In this document: piece by piece, positions 1 to 7,777 of the stretch
How the letters are laid out: each line of letters begins with the position of its first letter
Numbering within the stretch: position 1 is the stretch's first letter
DNA from: Woeseiaceae bacterium
GTDB taxonomy: Bacteria > Pseudomonadota > Gammaproteobacteria > Steroidobacterales > Woeseiaceae
Assembly: GCA_021773135.1 (NCBI GenBank)
Contig: JAJFKP010000015.1
Coordinates: forward strand, 1 to 64,000
DNA length: 64,000 nucleotides
Direction of reading: 5' to 3'
Program-made: the position numbers and the translations under genes
Notes under the pieces: model-generated
What the model was told of the DNA's origin: nothing
Seen by the model: only the letters and a program-made list of their open reading frames with translations
Databases searched by the model: none

Positions 1-75
1 AATCGCGATGAATTCTTTGCTGAACTACACGGCTTTTTCTAACGCCATGTAATTCAGGCTCCCAAACGCGCGAAC

Positions 76-513
76 CTACCAGCAGTTGTTTGGGTCGGTA
101 TCGCCACCCTGTGATCCCTGCACACCGGTGCTCCTTATGCGGAGCACGGCGCAGTCGGTATCGTCAGCCTGGCCGGCCTGCGGTGTCGCATCCAGCGCAT
201 ACGCGGTAGCGGTGAGCGTGGTTGCTGTCACCACGTAGTGACCTTCAGCAGAGTTTGCCGGGAAAGAAACGGTGGTACAGCCGGCATTGTTGTAGGCACT
301 GAAGCGGGTGTAGCACCGTTCAAGATTCTGCGCCATCTGCATGAGCTGCGTTTTCCCATCGGCCCGGTGCGTTCTCATCACCTGCTCCCGGTACGAGGGA
401 TAGGCGAATGCCGCCAGGATCCCCACGATGGCCACGACAATCATCAACTCGAGCAGCGTTATGCCGCGCATGTGTGCGCGTCGTGACTGTACATTCGTTT
501 TTGAATTGACCAT
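76..513 (-). CDS. pilE: Type IV pilus minor pilin, PilE class
   Basis: Pilin-like protein of 145 residues, the last gene of the pilus operon. A short basic leader ends in RG, followed by ITLLELMIVV with the glutamate at mature position 5, the signature for PilD cleavage and pilus assembly. The rest of the N-terminal helix is hydrophobic and the C-terminal half holds several cysteines, including one in the terminal NCW, which could close a D-region disulfide. Start 513 is chosen because GAGGT sits a few bases upstream, inside the pilY1 stop region; a longer frame to 537 would overlap pilY1. By position it matches the pilE at the end of fimU-pilVWXY1Y2E operons. A major-pilin role is unlikely but not excluded. 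Confidence 0.85.
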   Translation of the reverse strand: MVNSKTNVQSRRAHMRGITLLELMIVVAIVGILAAFAYPSYREQVMRTHRADGKTQLMQMAQNLERCYTRFSAYNNAGCTTVSFPANSAEGHYVVTATTLTATAYALDATPQAGQADDTDCAVLRIRSTGVQGSQGGDTDPNNCW

Positions 514-518
514 TCCGC

Positions 519-3500
519 TTACCTCAGTTGACGCCACGATTGTCGACCCACGTCGACCGCACCGCGTTCAGAAATCCTGATCAGCTGCCCTGACGAGCCG
601 CTTAATACCTTCACTTCGTCATCGTTATCGCCTACGCCGGTGATGACCGCTGGCGTTTTGACAATACCAATGTCCGGCGCAATGCCCGATGCAGGGACGG
701 TGACGGTATTGCCATTTTCGTCCGTAACCGTTACCCAGTCGTTGCTGTTGAACTCACCGTCTGCGTCCAGATCGAACACGGCGTAATCCAGGCGGCCACC
801 ATTGAAGGCATTGAGTTCCATGATCCAGCTGTCGCCGCCAAAAGAGCACGGATCGGGGTTCGGAATCACGGTTGCGAAAATTACGCGATCACCGCGTACG
901 ATCGCCCGTGACACGACGCGTTCACCTTCCGGTCCCGGTCCACCGAATGCGGACTTCCATTGCATATCCATGAACCAGCCGTCTTGCGTGGAAACCATTG
1001 TGTTCGCGGTGACCGCGCGTACCTGAAAGCTTCCTCCAGACACCTCGGCAAGGATCGACTGCTCCATCAGGTTCGATCGACCGCTTATTTGTGCGCCGCG
1101 ATCTATGACAGCGTAGAACGAATCGACGTCCGGGTTGGGTGGGACAACGTTGTCGTTCAGCCGGTAGAAACTACCGGTGCCGAAAAATATCGTGTGCAGG
1201 CCGTCGTCATTGAATGCCGACGCTAGCGGAGCGGTTATCGCCTGACGGACGCCATTGCCGTCGAGCGCGATAAACAGCGGAACAGGATCGCCGCTGCTAA
1301 GCAGTGTTGTGGGGGCGCCCCAGCCACTCGGGAGGGCACCACTGAGATCGAATCGCCATAGATTGCCCTCGGAATCGCCCGCATAAATACGGTCCGCTAC
1401 GCGATCACCGTCGAGATCAACAACCAGCGGCGCACCGACATCGCCACTATTAGGCATTGTAAAGGTGTGAAGGATGCTGCCATCAGCGATATCCAGGACC
1501 CATATCGTGCCATCTGTCGCGCCGGTTTCGTAGCCGCTCGACACGATTACGCCGAACTTGCCGTTTGGCAGCGGCGTGATAGCCGGTTGTCCGATGGTGT
1601 AGCCTAAATCCGGGTGGCTGAATTCCCACATCACGTTCGACGTGGACATTGTGGTTGGATTGGAAACATCGAGTGCAAAAATGCTCTTGCCGCCAGCGCC
1701 TGTCGCGCCAACCGCCACCGAATGCCAGGCGGAACTGAAGTATGCGTCCGCAACGCGCGGCGCGCCGTCCACGTAAAAGCGATGTGAATACGCTGGCAAC
1801 GTCAGTTCATACAGATTATCGAATACCGAGTTCGGGATGAAAGCAAACAATTCATCGCCGCCGGTGCCGGTAAGATTGGCATCGAAGCCGTGCAGCATGC
1901 CGTCGTTGGCGCCAACGATCAGCACCGGCGGACGGGCGATGTACGCGGCTGAGCTCCGGTAGGTCAGGTATTCCGCGCCGATGCCGAGTCCGTTGAAAGC
2001 AACTGACTGGTCGAGCAGTCCGTAGCCGAAATCCTGGTGGCCCATGAGCTGCGGGTCAGAATTACTGATGTCGCCGAGACGGCTGTCGCGTTTCCGTAAC
2101 AGACCGTTCGGTTGTTCCAGCAGGCGCGAGCCGCGCAAGAACGCAAGCCGGTCTTGCCCTTCACTGGCACTTACCAGGGGACCACCGCCCAGAACCTGCC
2201 GCAGCGAATCCTGCTGGGCACCGGTCAGATCGGTCCAGGTGAAGTCGACGCCGGTGGCGGCAATCATCGATCCGCCACCGCCTGAGACCGGCGGTGCAAC
2301 GGTGAGAATCTTCCTGCTGCCCAGGCTCAGCTCAGACTTGGCATCGAGCTTGCTGGCCGCACTCCAGACAGGCGTCGTGTTGATGGTGCCGTCGGTGTTG
2401 ATGCGGAAGGCCTTTAATTCACCGCTCCAGTTTGCGCTATCGAAAGCTGCCTGGTAGACGGCCGTGTCGGCACCCAGTCGCGTAGAGTTGGCGGCAACCG
2501 CCGACGCCGAGCTGCGCACTTCCGCCGCGATGTTGGCAAAAGCGGTCTGCAGACTTTGAACCATCTGTACTGAACTGCCGGCAACGTAGTAGTTGTCGGG
2601 GCGTGGCATCACGTGATTAGCCGGGCTTGCACGCGGACCGAAGGTTGTAATCGTCTGTCCTGTGGCATTCCACCAGGCCTGTGGCAACGGACCTGTGTGC
2701 GTATCCGGATCAAAATCATCCGGCTTGTCGAAGCCACCATATTTTGCGGTCAGGTAATACTGATTTTCATCCTCGTCCTCCAATGACAGTCCTTCGAGAA
2801 CGTCAACCCAGTGCGTGGACGCGGTTTGCACGCCGGGCATGTTGGGGTCAGTTGGTCGCAGGTCCCGCGTGTGCGCGTCCCAGGCGAGTCCAACCATGTA
2901 AGCGGAGTTTTGTCGCCCCGTAAACTGCGTGGGAATCGCAAACCCCTCCATCGTTGCGACCTGTGCTGTCTGCGCAACCACGTTAATCGACGTGTCAGCA
3001 GTTACCAGCGCCGGCCTGGGCGGCTCGTCAGTTGTAACGCCGTTAGAAGGCAGGTTCTTGTCACGGTGCGTGTAGATGTCTCCGATACCCAGCAGTACAT
3101 TTTTCTGGCACGCATACTGGATCGGATCGTCCCAGTTCGTAATAACCGGAAACCCGTCCGCTGCTTGATCGGCGCCAATGCCGGTATTGCCTGGTATTGC
3201 CGAGTACTCCGGCACGTTCGGCTGGGCCTTTAGATAGCGCAATGCGGTGTAGTACAACTCGCTGACCGGATCGTAACTCTTGTGGTTGTTATTCGTCATC
3301 TGGCCGAACTTGTTCAGGTAGTTGATTACTCCACTGTCCTGGATGGTTATGCTATGAGCAGTGGCAGTAGCCGATGCGTCGGATGGATCCGGGTTGCGCA
3401 CTAATACACCGGTTACCTCGTCCCACTCCTTGTTCGGGTTTGCTGCCTCGCCCGAGCCAGGAACAATCATGGTCGGCCCGACAAATTTTTGCTGGGCGCG

Positions 3501-4376
3501 CAGCACACCACCGTCCCGCAGGAAATTGGGATCGTTCAGGTAACCAAAGATGCTATAGCGAAGCTGATCCGCATTTTGCTGAATAACGCCCTCGGGCTTG
3601 TAGCCGGACGAGTAGGCGCGACAGTTTGTTTCGAGAAGCCCCGGTACGCAGACTTTCACACGAATGCTGACCTCGTAGGCCTCGTCGTCATCATCCATGC
3701 CGGGCTGGTAGGCCACCAGGTCTTCGCCGGTGTCGTCATCCTCAATGCGAAAACGCATCTTGTTGCCCAGGCCCTCGATGCGCATGCGCACCCATTTTTC
3801 CCTGAACGGCATCGAATCTTCGACCAGGTCTCTGTCATCGCCGCTTGAAGGGATTCTGCGATTCGGGTAAATGCCGGTGCCGCCCTGGCCCGTATGGCGT
3901 GCTTTCTCCAGCCACGTCTCTGATGGCGTGTCGACGACGCGATTGCCACCTGTCAACACAGAGCGAAAGGGGTCAATAGTTTGCGTCGCCGCCCAGTTCA
4001 GGAAGTTGCCCGCCCACTCGTTGTTACCGTCGCACCTGCGGTCCACCGTAAATCGGTTCGGATAGAAATGCCGGTTCGCTTCCGTGCCGCTGTAGGAATA
4101 GAGATAACACTTGTTCGCGTCGAAGTAGCCGAGAAAAGTCTCTGTACGGCTGTATTCATTAATACTGGAAACACTGGTAATCGTCGGCCATTCCACAGAC
4201 GGCACCAAAACCAGGTTGCCCGGCACGTCACCCCCGCCAAGGAACAGCGGTTGCTGTGCGACCTGTGCGTGTGCGGCGCCGCCGGCGACCAATAGCATCG
4301 CGCTTAGCGCGAATGCCCGGGTCATGCTGGCAAATGCCGAAGATAATTTTGCAATCCATGCTGTTTTAGTTTTCAC
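519..4376 (-). CDS. pilY1: PilY1-type pilus tip adhesin/assembly factor
   Basis: Large exported protein of 1285 residues with a signal peptide ending near residue 37 (AHA). The C-terminal half has the PilY1 beta-propeller repeats. A calcium-binding loop, DLDGDRVAD, lies near residue 985, and a second EF-hand-like loop, DLDADGEFNSND, lies near the C-terminus. An RGD tripeptide occurs near residue 1160. No clear DXSXS metal site of a von Willebrand A domain is visible in the N-terminal half. PilY1 caps the pilus with the minor pilins and controls retraction and adhesion. The start is GTG with AAGGAAG upstream; the gene lies 12 bases after pilX and its stop overlaps the ribosome site of pilE. 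Confidence 0.9.
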   Translation of the reverse strand: MKTKTAWIAKLSSAFASMTRAFALSAMLLVAGGAAHAQVAQQPLFLGGGDVPGNLVLVPSVEWPTITSVSSINEYSRTETFLGYFDANKCYLYSYSGTEANRHFYPNRFTVDRRCDGNNEWAGNFLNWAATQTIDPFRSVLTGGNRVVDTPSETWLEKARHTGQGGTGIYPNRRIPSSGDDRDLVEDSMPFREKWVRMRIEGLGNKMRFRIEDDDTGEDLVAYQPGMDDDDEAYEVSIRVKVCVPGLLETNCRAYSSGYKPEGVIQQNADQLRYSIFGYLNDPNFLRDGGVLRAQQKFVGPTMIVPGSGEAANPNKEWDEVTGVLVRNPDPSDASATATAHSITIQDSGVINYLNKFGQMTNNNHKSYDPVSELYYTALRYLKAQPNVPEYSAIPGNTGIGADQAADGFPVITNWDDPIQYACQKNVLLGIGDIYTHRDKNLPSNGVTTDEPPRPALVTADTSINVVAQTAQVATMEGFAIPTQFTGRQNSAYMVGLAWDAHTRDLRPTDPNMPGVQTASTHWVDVLEGLSLEDEDENQYYLTAKYGGFDKPDDFDPDTHTGPLPQAWWNATGQTITTFGPRASPANHVMPRPDNYYVAGSSVQMVQSLQTAFANIAAEVRSSASAVAANSTRLGADTAVYQAAFDSANWSGELKAFRINTDGTINTTPVWSAASKLDAKSELSLGSRKILTVAPPVSGGGGSMIAATGVDFTWTDLTGAQQDSLRQVLGGGPLVSASEGQDRLAFLRGSRLLEQPNGLLRKRDSRLGDISNSDPQLMGHQDFGYGLLDQSVAFNGLGIGAEYLTYRSSAAYIARPPVLIVGANDGMLHGFDANLTGTGGDELFAFIPNSVFDNLYELTLPAYSHRFYVDGAPRVADAYFSSAWHSVAVGATGAGGKSIFALDVSNPTTMSTSNVMWEFSHPDLGYTIGQPAITPLPNGKFGVIVSSGYETGATDGTIWVLDIADGSILHTFTMPNSGDVGAPLVVDLDGDRVADRIYAGDSEGNLWRFDLSGALPSGWGAPTTLLSSGDPVPLFIALDGNGVRQAITAPLASAFNDDGLHTIFFGTGSFYRLNDNVVPPNPDVDSFYAVIDRGAQISGRSNLMEQSILAEVSGGSFQVRAVTANTMVSTQDGWFMDMQWKSAFGGPGPEGERVVSRAIVRGDRVIFATVIPNPDPCSFGGDSWIMELNAFNGGRLDYAVFDLDADGEFNSNDWVTVTDENGNTVTVPASGIAPDIGIVKTPAVITGVGDNDDEVKVLSGSSGQLIRISERGAVDVGRQSWRQLR

Positions 4377-4388
4377 GATAGTGCTTCC

Positions 4389-4931
4389 TTAGCGACTGCG
4401 GAATACAGTGCTTAGTACAACGGATGAAAGTGGGTTGTTCGATCCATCGACGGCGCCACCGAAACCAACGGCGGTCACGCGATAAAAATAAATCTCCGTA
4501 ACCGGGGTTCCGGTTTCGGTCTCCGTGCCTGCCGGACGGATAGAATCGAGCTGTTCGATATAGTATTTGGGTTGTTGAGCGACGTAAGGCACTGTCTCGG
4601 GATAGGCGGCGTAACCGTTGCCATCGCTTGGCGTGCCGCTCGTCCAATTCGGACGATTTGCAGCATTGACCTGGTACAGGCCATTCGTGCCGTTGAATGC
4701 CGGCAGAACCGGCGTGTCACTCAGGTATTTTTCAGCCGCCCGCAAGCCGGCCTCGGCGCTTTGAAAGCCAAGCTGCCAGTCGCGCTGGTGGCCCGTCATA
4801 CGTTCCTGCATCATGGAGTTACGCATGGAGGAAGTACTCAGTACGGTCATCAGCAGCAAAAATATCAGCGCAATGATTAACGCCGTTCCTGATTGACGCG
4901 TGCGACTTGTTTGTCCGTATTTCATAGTCAT
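4389..4931 (-). CDS. pilX: Type IV pilus assembly protein PilX
   Basis: Minor pilin of about 180 residues. The short basic leader (RTRQSG) precedes a long hydrophobic helix (TALIIALIFLLLMTVLS), followed by the PilX-typical segment rich in Met, Gln and Glu and the phrase FQSAEAGLRAAEKYL. It lacks the usual glutamate at position 5, as is common for members that sit at the top of the pilus tip complex. Two start codons, at 4931 and 4925, are both possible. It lies 9 bases after pilW and 12 bases before pilY1, in the same operon. Its role is to prime pilus assembly with FimT/PilV/PilW and PilY1. Confidence 0.85.
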   Translation of the reverse strand: MTMKYGQTSRTRQSGTALIIALIFLLLMTVLSTSSMRNSMMQERMTGHQRDWQLGFQSAEAGLRAAEKYLSDTPVLPAFNGTNGLYQVNAANRPNWTSGTPSDGNGYAAYPETVPYVAQQPKYYIEQLDSIRPAGTETETGTPVTEIYFYRVTAVGFGGAVDGSNNPLSSVVLSTVFRSR

Positions 4932-4940
4932 GCTCAGTCC

Positions 4941-6083
4941 CTAAGGCAGCCGGTTGCGCAGACCTACGCTCGTTGAGAAAACCTGGCGCAGGCGGCGATC
5001 GTCCACCGGATTGAATTGAGTGTCGATGAGGGTATAGGTGCCCGTATCGGTTTCCGTCCCGTACTCGTCGTCAGCTCGGGCCAGCAACGAAATTTCCGTG
5101 CTGAGCACATCTCCCCAATCGCCGACAGCGTCGCCGGAAACCCAGCTGTTGGGCGCACCACTATTATCGGTGTCGAGCCCGTAGCGAAGTTGCATTGTGT
5201 CGATGCCTGCTACCAGCTCCTCGGGCACAAACCCGCTCGTTGTGGCGTTTTGCCATTGCAGGCGCAGCTGGAACAAAGACGGGCGATTATTCGAGCCGCG
5301 CCCGATATAGAAGGCATGTGTCTGCAGGCGTGCGACTTCGCCACCCAGGCCGTAGAGCTGGTCAGCACCCCACAGCGTCGCCGCATTGCCCGGCGTGTAA
5401 CCGGCGTTCGAGTTGTGTCCCAACAGATCGAGCGTGCCGGCGGGCGTCACCGTGGTGAGTTGAAAAATCGAGGCTTTCTGGCAATCGGTGGCAACCAGTA
5501 TTTCACCTGGAATATAGTCGTGTGTATTGGGCACGAGGATGCCGGCGGCATTGCTAAACGGTGCCAGCATGGTTTGCGTCGGGCCCGATATGCTGCGGAC
5601 AATCAGGACGTCGCTGCCGGGAATTACGAGATTGTTCAATTCCGCGGGCAGTGCCGGTGTCCAGTTGCCGGGCGTGCCTGATGGAGCCGGATCTTTGGCT
5701 GTCGCGACGAAAGTCTCGCCTGCGCCGGTACCGTTCGCGTCATACCCGAGGACGCCGTTCTCAATGTCATCGCGAAACGCACTCGGTACGTCGAGGTTAT
5801 TGAACACCGCCACATCGGCGAGACATCCTCGGTAACCTGCCATGCGTGCATCGTGCGCGATATGGTCTAGCGTGAAGCGTGCATTCTCCTGGATGCGTCC
5901 CAGGCTGTCGGTAAACTCATAGGTCGCGCGGTTACCGGTAAATATTTGAATGATGCCTGCGACCAGTACGAGCCCAAGCAGCATCGCAATCATTAACTCG
6001 ACCAGCGTTACGCCGCGTTGACGGCAGCCGGATACGCTTTTCCTGTTTCTTAGTTTCATTGCCAACATACGTTTGTCGCTCAT
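4941..6083 (-). CDS. pilW: Type IV pilus assembly protein PilW
   Basis: Minor pilin of 380 residues. The leader ends RG before VTLVELMIAMLLGLVLVAG, with the mature Glu5 present, and the globular part is long, as usual for PilW. The start at 6083 is chosen because it forms an ATGA overlap with the pilV stop, which suggests translational coupling; an internal ATG at 6059 is the alternative. PilW belongs to the minor-pilin complex that initiates pilus assembly and presents PilY1. Confidence 0.88.
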   Translation of the reverse strand: MSDKRMLAMKLRNRKSVSGCRQRGVTLVELMIAMLLGLVLVAGIIQIFTGNRATYEFTDSLGRIQENARFTLDHIAHDARMAGYRGCLADVAVFNNLDVPSAFRDDIENGVLGYDANGTGAGETFVATAKDPAPSGTPGNWTPALPAELNNLVIPGSDVLIVRSISGPTQTMLAPFSNAAGILVPNTHDYIPGEILVATDCQKASIFQLTTVTPAGTLDLLGHNSNAGYTPGNAATLWGADQLYGLGGEVARLQTHAFYIGRGSNNRPSLFQLRLQWQNATTSGFVPEELVAGIDTMQLRYGLDTDNSGAPNSWVSGDAVGDWGDVLSTEISLLARADDEYGTETDTGTYTLIDTQFNPVDDRRLRQVFSTSVGLRNRLP

Positions 6084-6550
6084 AGTCTCGTTGTGAGGCG
6101 GAATTGCACGGCAGGTTCGATGCCCTGGGAATCGTCCCACTGGATGGCGATCGTGAATTCGTCATTGGCGCGCGTTACAGAACCGGTGCCTTGCGGCAGG
6201 CGGCAAGCAATTGCATTGCGCCACGCCTTGATATCCTGATCGCGCAGGCTTCCCGTGCCGTCGAAGGCGCCACACGCGGGGACCGGATTTTCGAATGCCA
6301 CCACGTAATCGTTGTTCAGCGCCGCGAGGCGATTGCCACGCATGCGATCGATCAGGTCATAGGCCAGTGCCGTCGCCTGGGTTCGTTGATAGGCGCTGGT
6401 CGTAAATTTGACGGAGGTCGTCTGCATGGCAGCAAGCCCCAGCAGGCCGACCGAGAGGACGACCAGCGCAACCAGGATCTCAACCAGCGTCAGTCCGCGA
6501 CAGCCGCGTCGGGCAGACAGTGGTGCAAATCTTTTGCTACTAGTATTCAT
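6080..6550 (-). CDS. pilV: Type IV pilus modification/assembly protein PilV
   Basis: Minor pilin of 156 residues. The leader CRG precedes LTLVEILVALVVLSVGLLG, with Glu5 present, and is followed by the family phrase GLAAMQTTSVKF. Start 6550 is chosen because it gives an ATGA overlap with the fimT stop; a GTG two codons upstream is possible but less likely. It sits second in the six-gene pilus operon, where PilV works with PilW, PilX and FimT at the pilus tip. Confidence 0.87.
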   Translation of the reverse strand: MNTSSKRFAPLSARRGCRGLTLVEILVALVVLSVGLLGLAAMQTTSVKFTTSAYQRTQATALAYDLIDRMRGNRLAALNNDYVVAFENPVPACGAFDGTGSLRDQDIKAWRNAIACRLPQGTGSVTRANDEFTIAIQWDDSQGIEPAVQFRLTTRL

Positions 6551-7056
6551 GGGCACTGCACCCGGGTGACGCTGATCCGACCGGCCGAATTAAGGCCGAT
6601 GTCACGACCCCGGTTCTCGGCGTCATCGCAATGTGGCAAGCGCAATTGCAGCAGCGGTGGGACGCCCGGTGGCAGCATGCCGCGAGCCTGAAACTGGATC
6701 TGGTTGACGTTTGCACTTAGTACGCCCGCACCGCCAGAGCGTGCAGGCCAGACTCCCAGAACCTCCGGAGTTGCTGCGGTGGTACGAATGACCCAGCCGG
6801 TGCTCCAGTCGGTGCTGCCGGCACACGTTGCACCATCGGTGGAACTGCAGACGATAATAGGCGCGCCACGCCTGACCGCCTCGCTACGTCCAATGTTGAG
6901 TGTTGCCACGAGGTCGTTGGTATGAGTAACAGTGCGATTCGTCTCGATAACGCCGAGGAAGCTGGGAACACCGATCGATAGAACCACTGCGGTAACGGCT
7001 ACGGTTACCATTAACTCCAGCACTGTGAATCCACGCATTTCGTTGAAACTTTTCAC
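6547..7056 (-). CDS. fimT: Minor pseudopilin FimT/FimU (GspH family)
   Basis: First gene of the pilus operon, 169 residues. The leader MRG precedes FTVLELMVTVAVTAVVLSIG (Glu5 present), followed by a GspH/FimT fold with the phrase LNIGRSEAVRRGAPIIVCSS. In pseudomonads this operon position is held by FimU. The C-terminal tail contains GRISVTR, which resembles but does not match the GRxR DNA-binding motif known from competence FimT proteins. The start appears to be GTG at 7056, with AAAGGGA upstream; ATG at 7038 directly before the cleavage site is the alternative. Confidence 0.85.
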   Translation of the reverse strand: MKSFNEMRGFTVLELMVTVAVTAVVLSIGVPSFLGVIETNRTVTHTNDLVATLNIGRSEAVRRGAPIIVCSSTDGATCAGSTDWSTGWVIRTTAATPEVLGVWPARSGGAGVLSANVNQIQFQARGMLPPGVPPLLQLRLPHCDDAENRGRDIGLNSAGRISVTRVQCP

Positions 7057-7513
7057 ATCTTGGTCCCTTTAAGAATTCGACTTTGAATTCGCTGCTCAAT
7101 CAGCAGTGAGCACATTCTGCAGCAGGGTCAGTGGGTCCACCGTGACTTGATTCGCAGATTAAATACGGTCGACAGGTCTTTCCGACCAACGCTACATTTC
7201 TCCCGACAAGCGGTCGGTTAAAAGCGATTTTCTTCGAACAGCGCGATTTTCGCCGTGACCGCAGTTAACAAAATCACACGCAGGAGCGGCCCGCGCCGAA
7301 TAATGTGACGCAGTTTTATGTCGAGTCAGGAAAAAGTGTGACGTAGTTTTGAATTGCGAAATAGAAAGGAAGCTTTGCGCGCACCTCTGCCCCGACTTCG
7401 ATCAGGCCAGGCGAAAGTGTGCGAGCTCGACGACAGCCGTCAATCGAGCCGCGAGCGGAAGAGCTCCGCTTTAATGGGTATTGTCGGCTACAGGGAGCCG
7501 ATTAGCAGGTTTG
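7057..7513. other. Intergenic region upstream of the pilus operon
   Basis: A 457-base non-coding stretch between fimT and the coiled-coil gene, both transcribed leftward. It should hold the promoter of the pilus operon. It contains an inverted repeat, CCGAC, five bases, GTCGG, near 7205-7219, and two direct copies of TGTGACG(C/T)AGTTTT (separate entry). No convincing gene or terminator was recognised; a 60-codon frame on the plus strand near 7354 shows no family features. Confidence 0.6.
7304..7350. promoter_or_regulatory. Two direct repeats TGTGACG(C/T)AGTTTT
   Basis: TGTGACGCAGTTTT at 7304-7317 and TGTGACGTAGTTTT at 7337-7350 differ at one base and are 33 bases apart, about three helical turns. 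They lie roughly 250-290 bases upstream of fimT and could bind an activator of the pilus operon. The regulator is unknown; the TGTGA core recalls a CRP/Vfr half-site, but no matching second half is present. Confidence 0.35.
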
Positions 7514-7777
7514 CTAGTCCTGGATCGCTTTCTTGATGCGGTCGTATCCCAGCTTTATCTCGTGTCCTACGCTTGCCAGGGCGTCTCCAAGGCCCTCGCC
7601 GGTTTCCTTTAACCTGGCATCGCCGGAGAATTTTTTGGCCCTGCCGGAAAACTCCTGCATCTTTTCCTCAAGCTCTTCCCATTCATCTTTGACCTCCTTT
7701 GAGCCCAGATGAATTTGCACGCGGAGTTCATCACGCTTTCGTTTTAGTTCGTCAACCAGGTCATCGAAATCTGACAT
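7514..7777 (-). CDS. Small charged coiled-coil protein
   Basis: Small soluble protein of 87 residues, about one third Asp, Glu, Lys and Arg, with heptad-like hydrophobic spacing throughout (DDLVDELKRKRDELRVQ, then KEVKDEWEELEEKMQEF). It is probably a single long helix or helical hairpin. No signal peptide, membrane segment or cysteine is present. Its start codon overlaps the stop of the upstream amidohydrolase (TAATG), so the two are translationally coupled. I do not recognise the family; an amphipathic, membrane- or partner-binding helix is possible but unproven. Confidence 0.7.
   Translation of the reverse strand: MSDFDDLVDELKRKRDELRVQIHLGSKEVKDEWEELEEKMQEFSGRAKKFSGDARLKETGEGLGDALASVGHEIKLGYDRIKKAIQD

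Noticed and set aside
519-4376. Many plus-strand frames over pilY1
   Set aside because: All are shadows of the single 1285-residue gene, without ribosome sites or family motifs.
7200-7225. AlgR box before the pilus operon
   Set aside because: The best site (GACAAGCGG near 7206) differs from the known AlgR core at two positions, too weak to annotate.
7354-7536. 60-codon plus-strand frame upstream of the pilus operon
   Set aside because: Low-information Arg/Ser-rich sequence, no good ribosome site, and it overlaps the coiled-coil gene end on the other strand.
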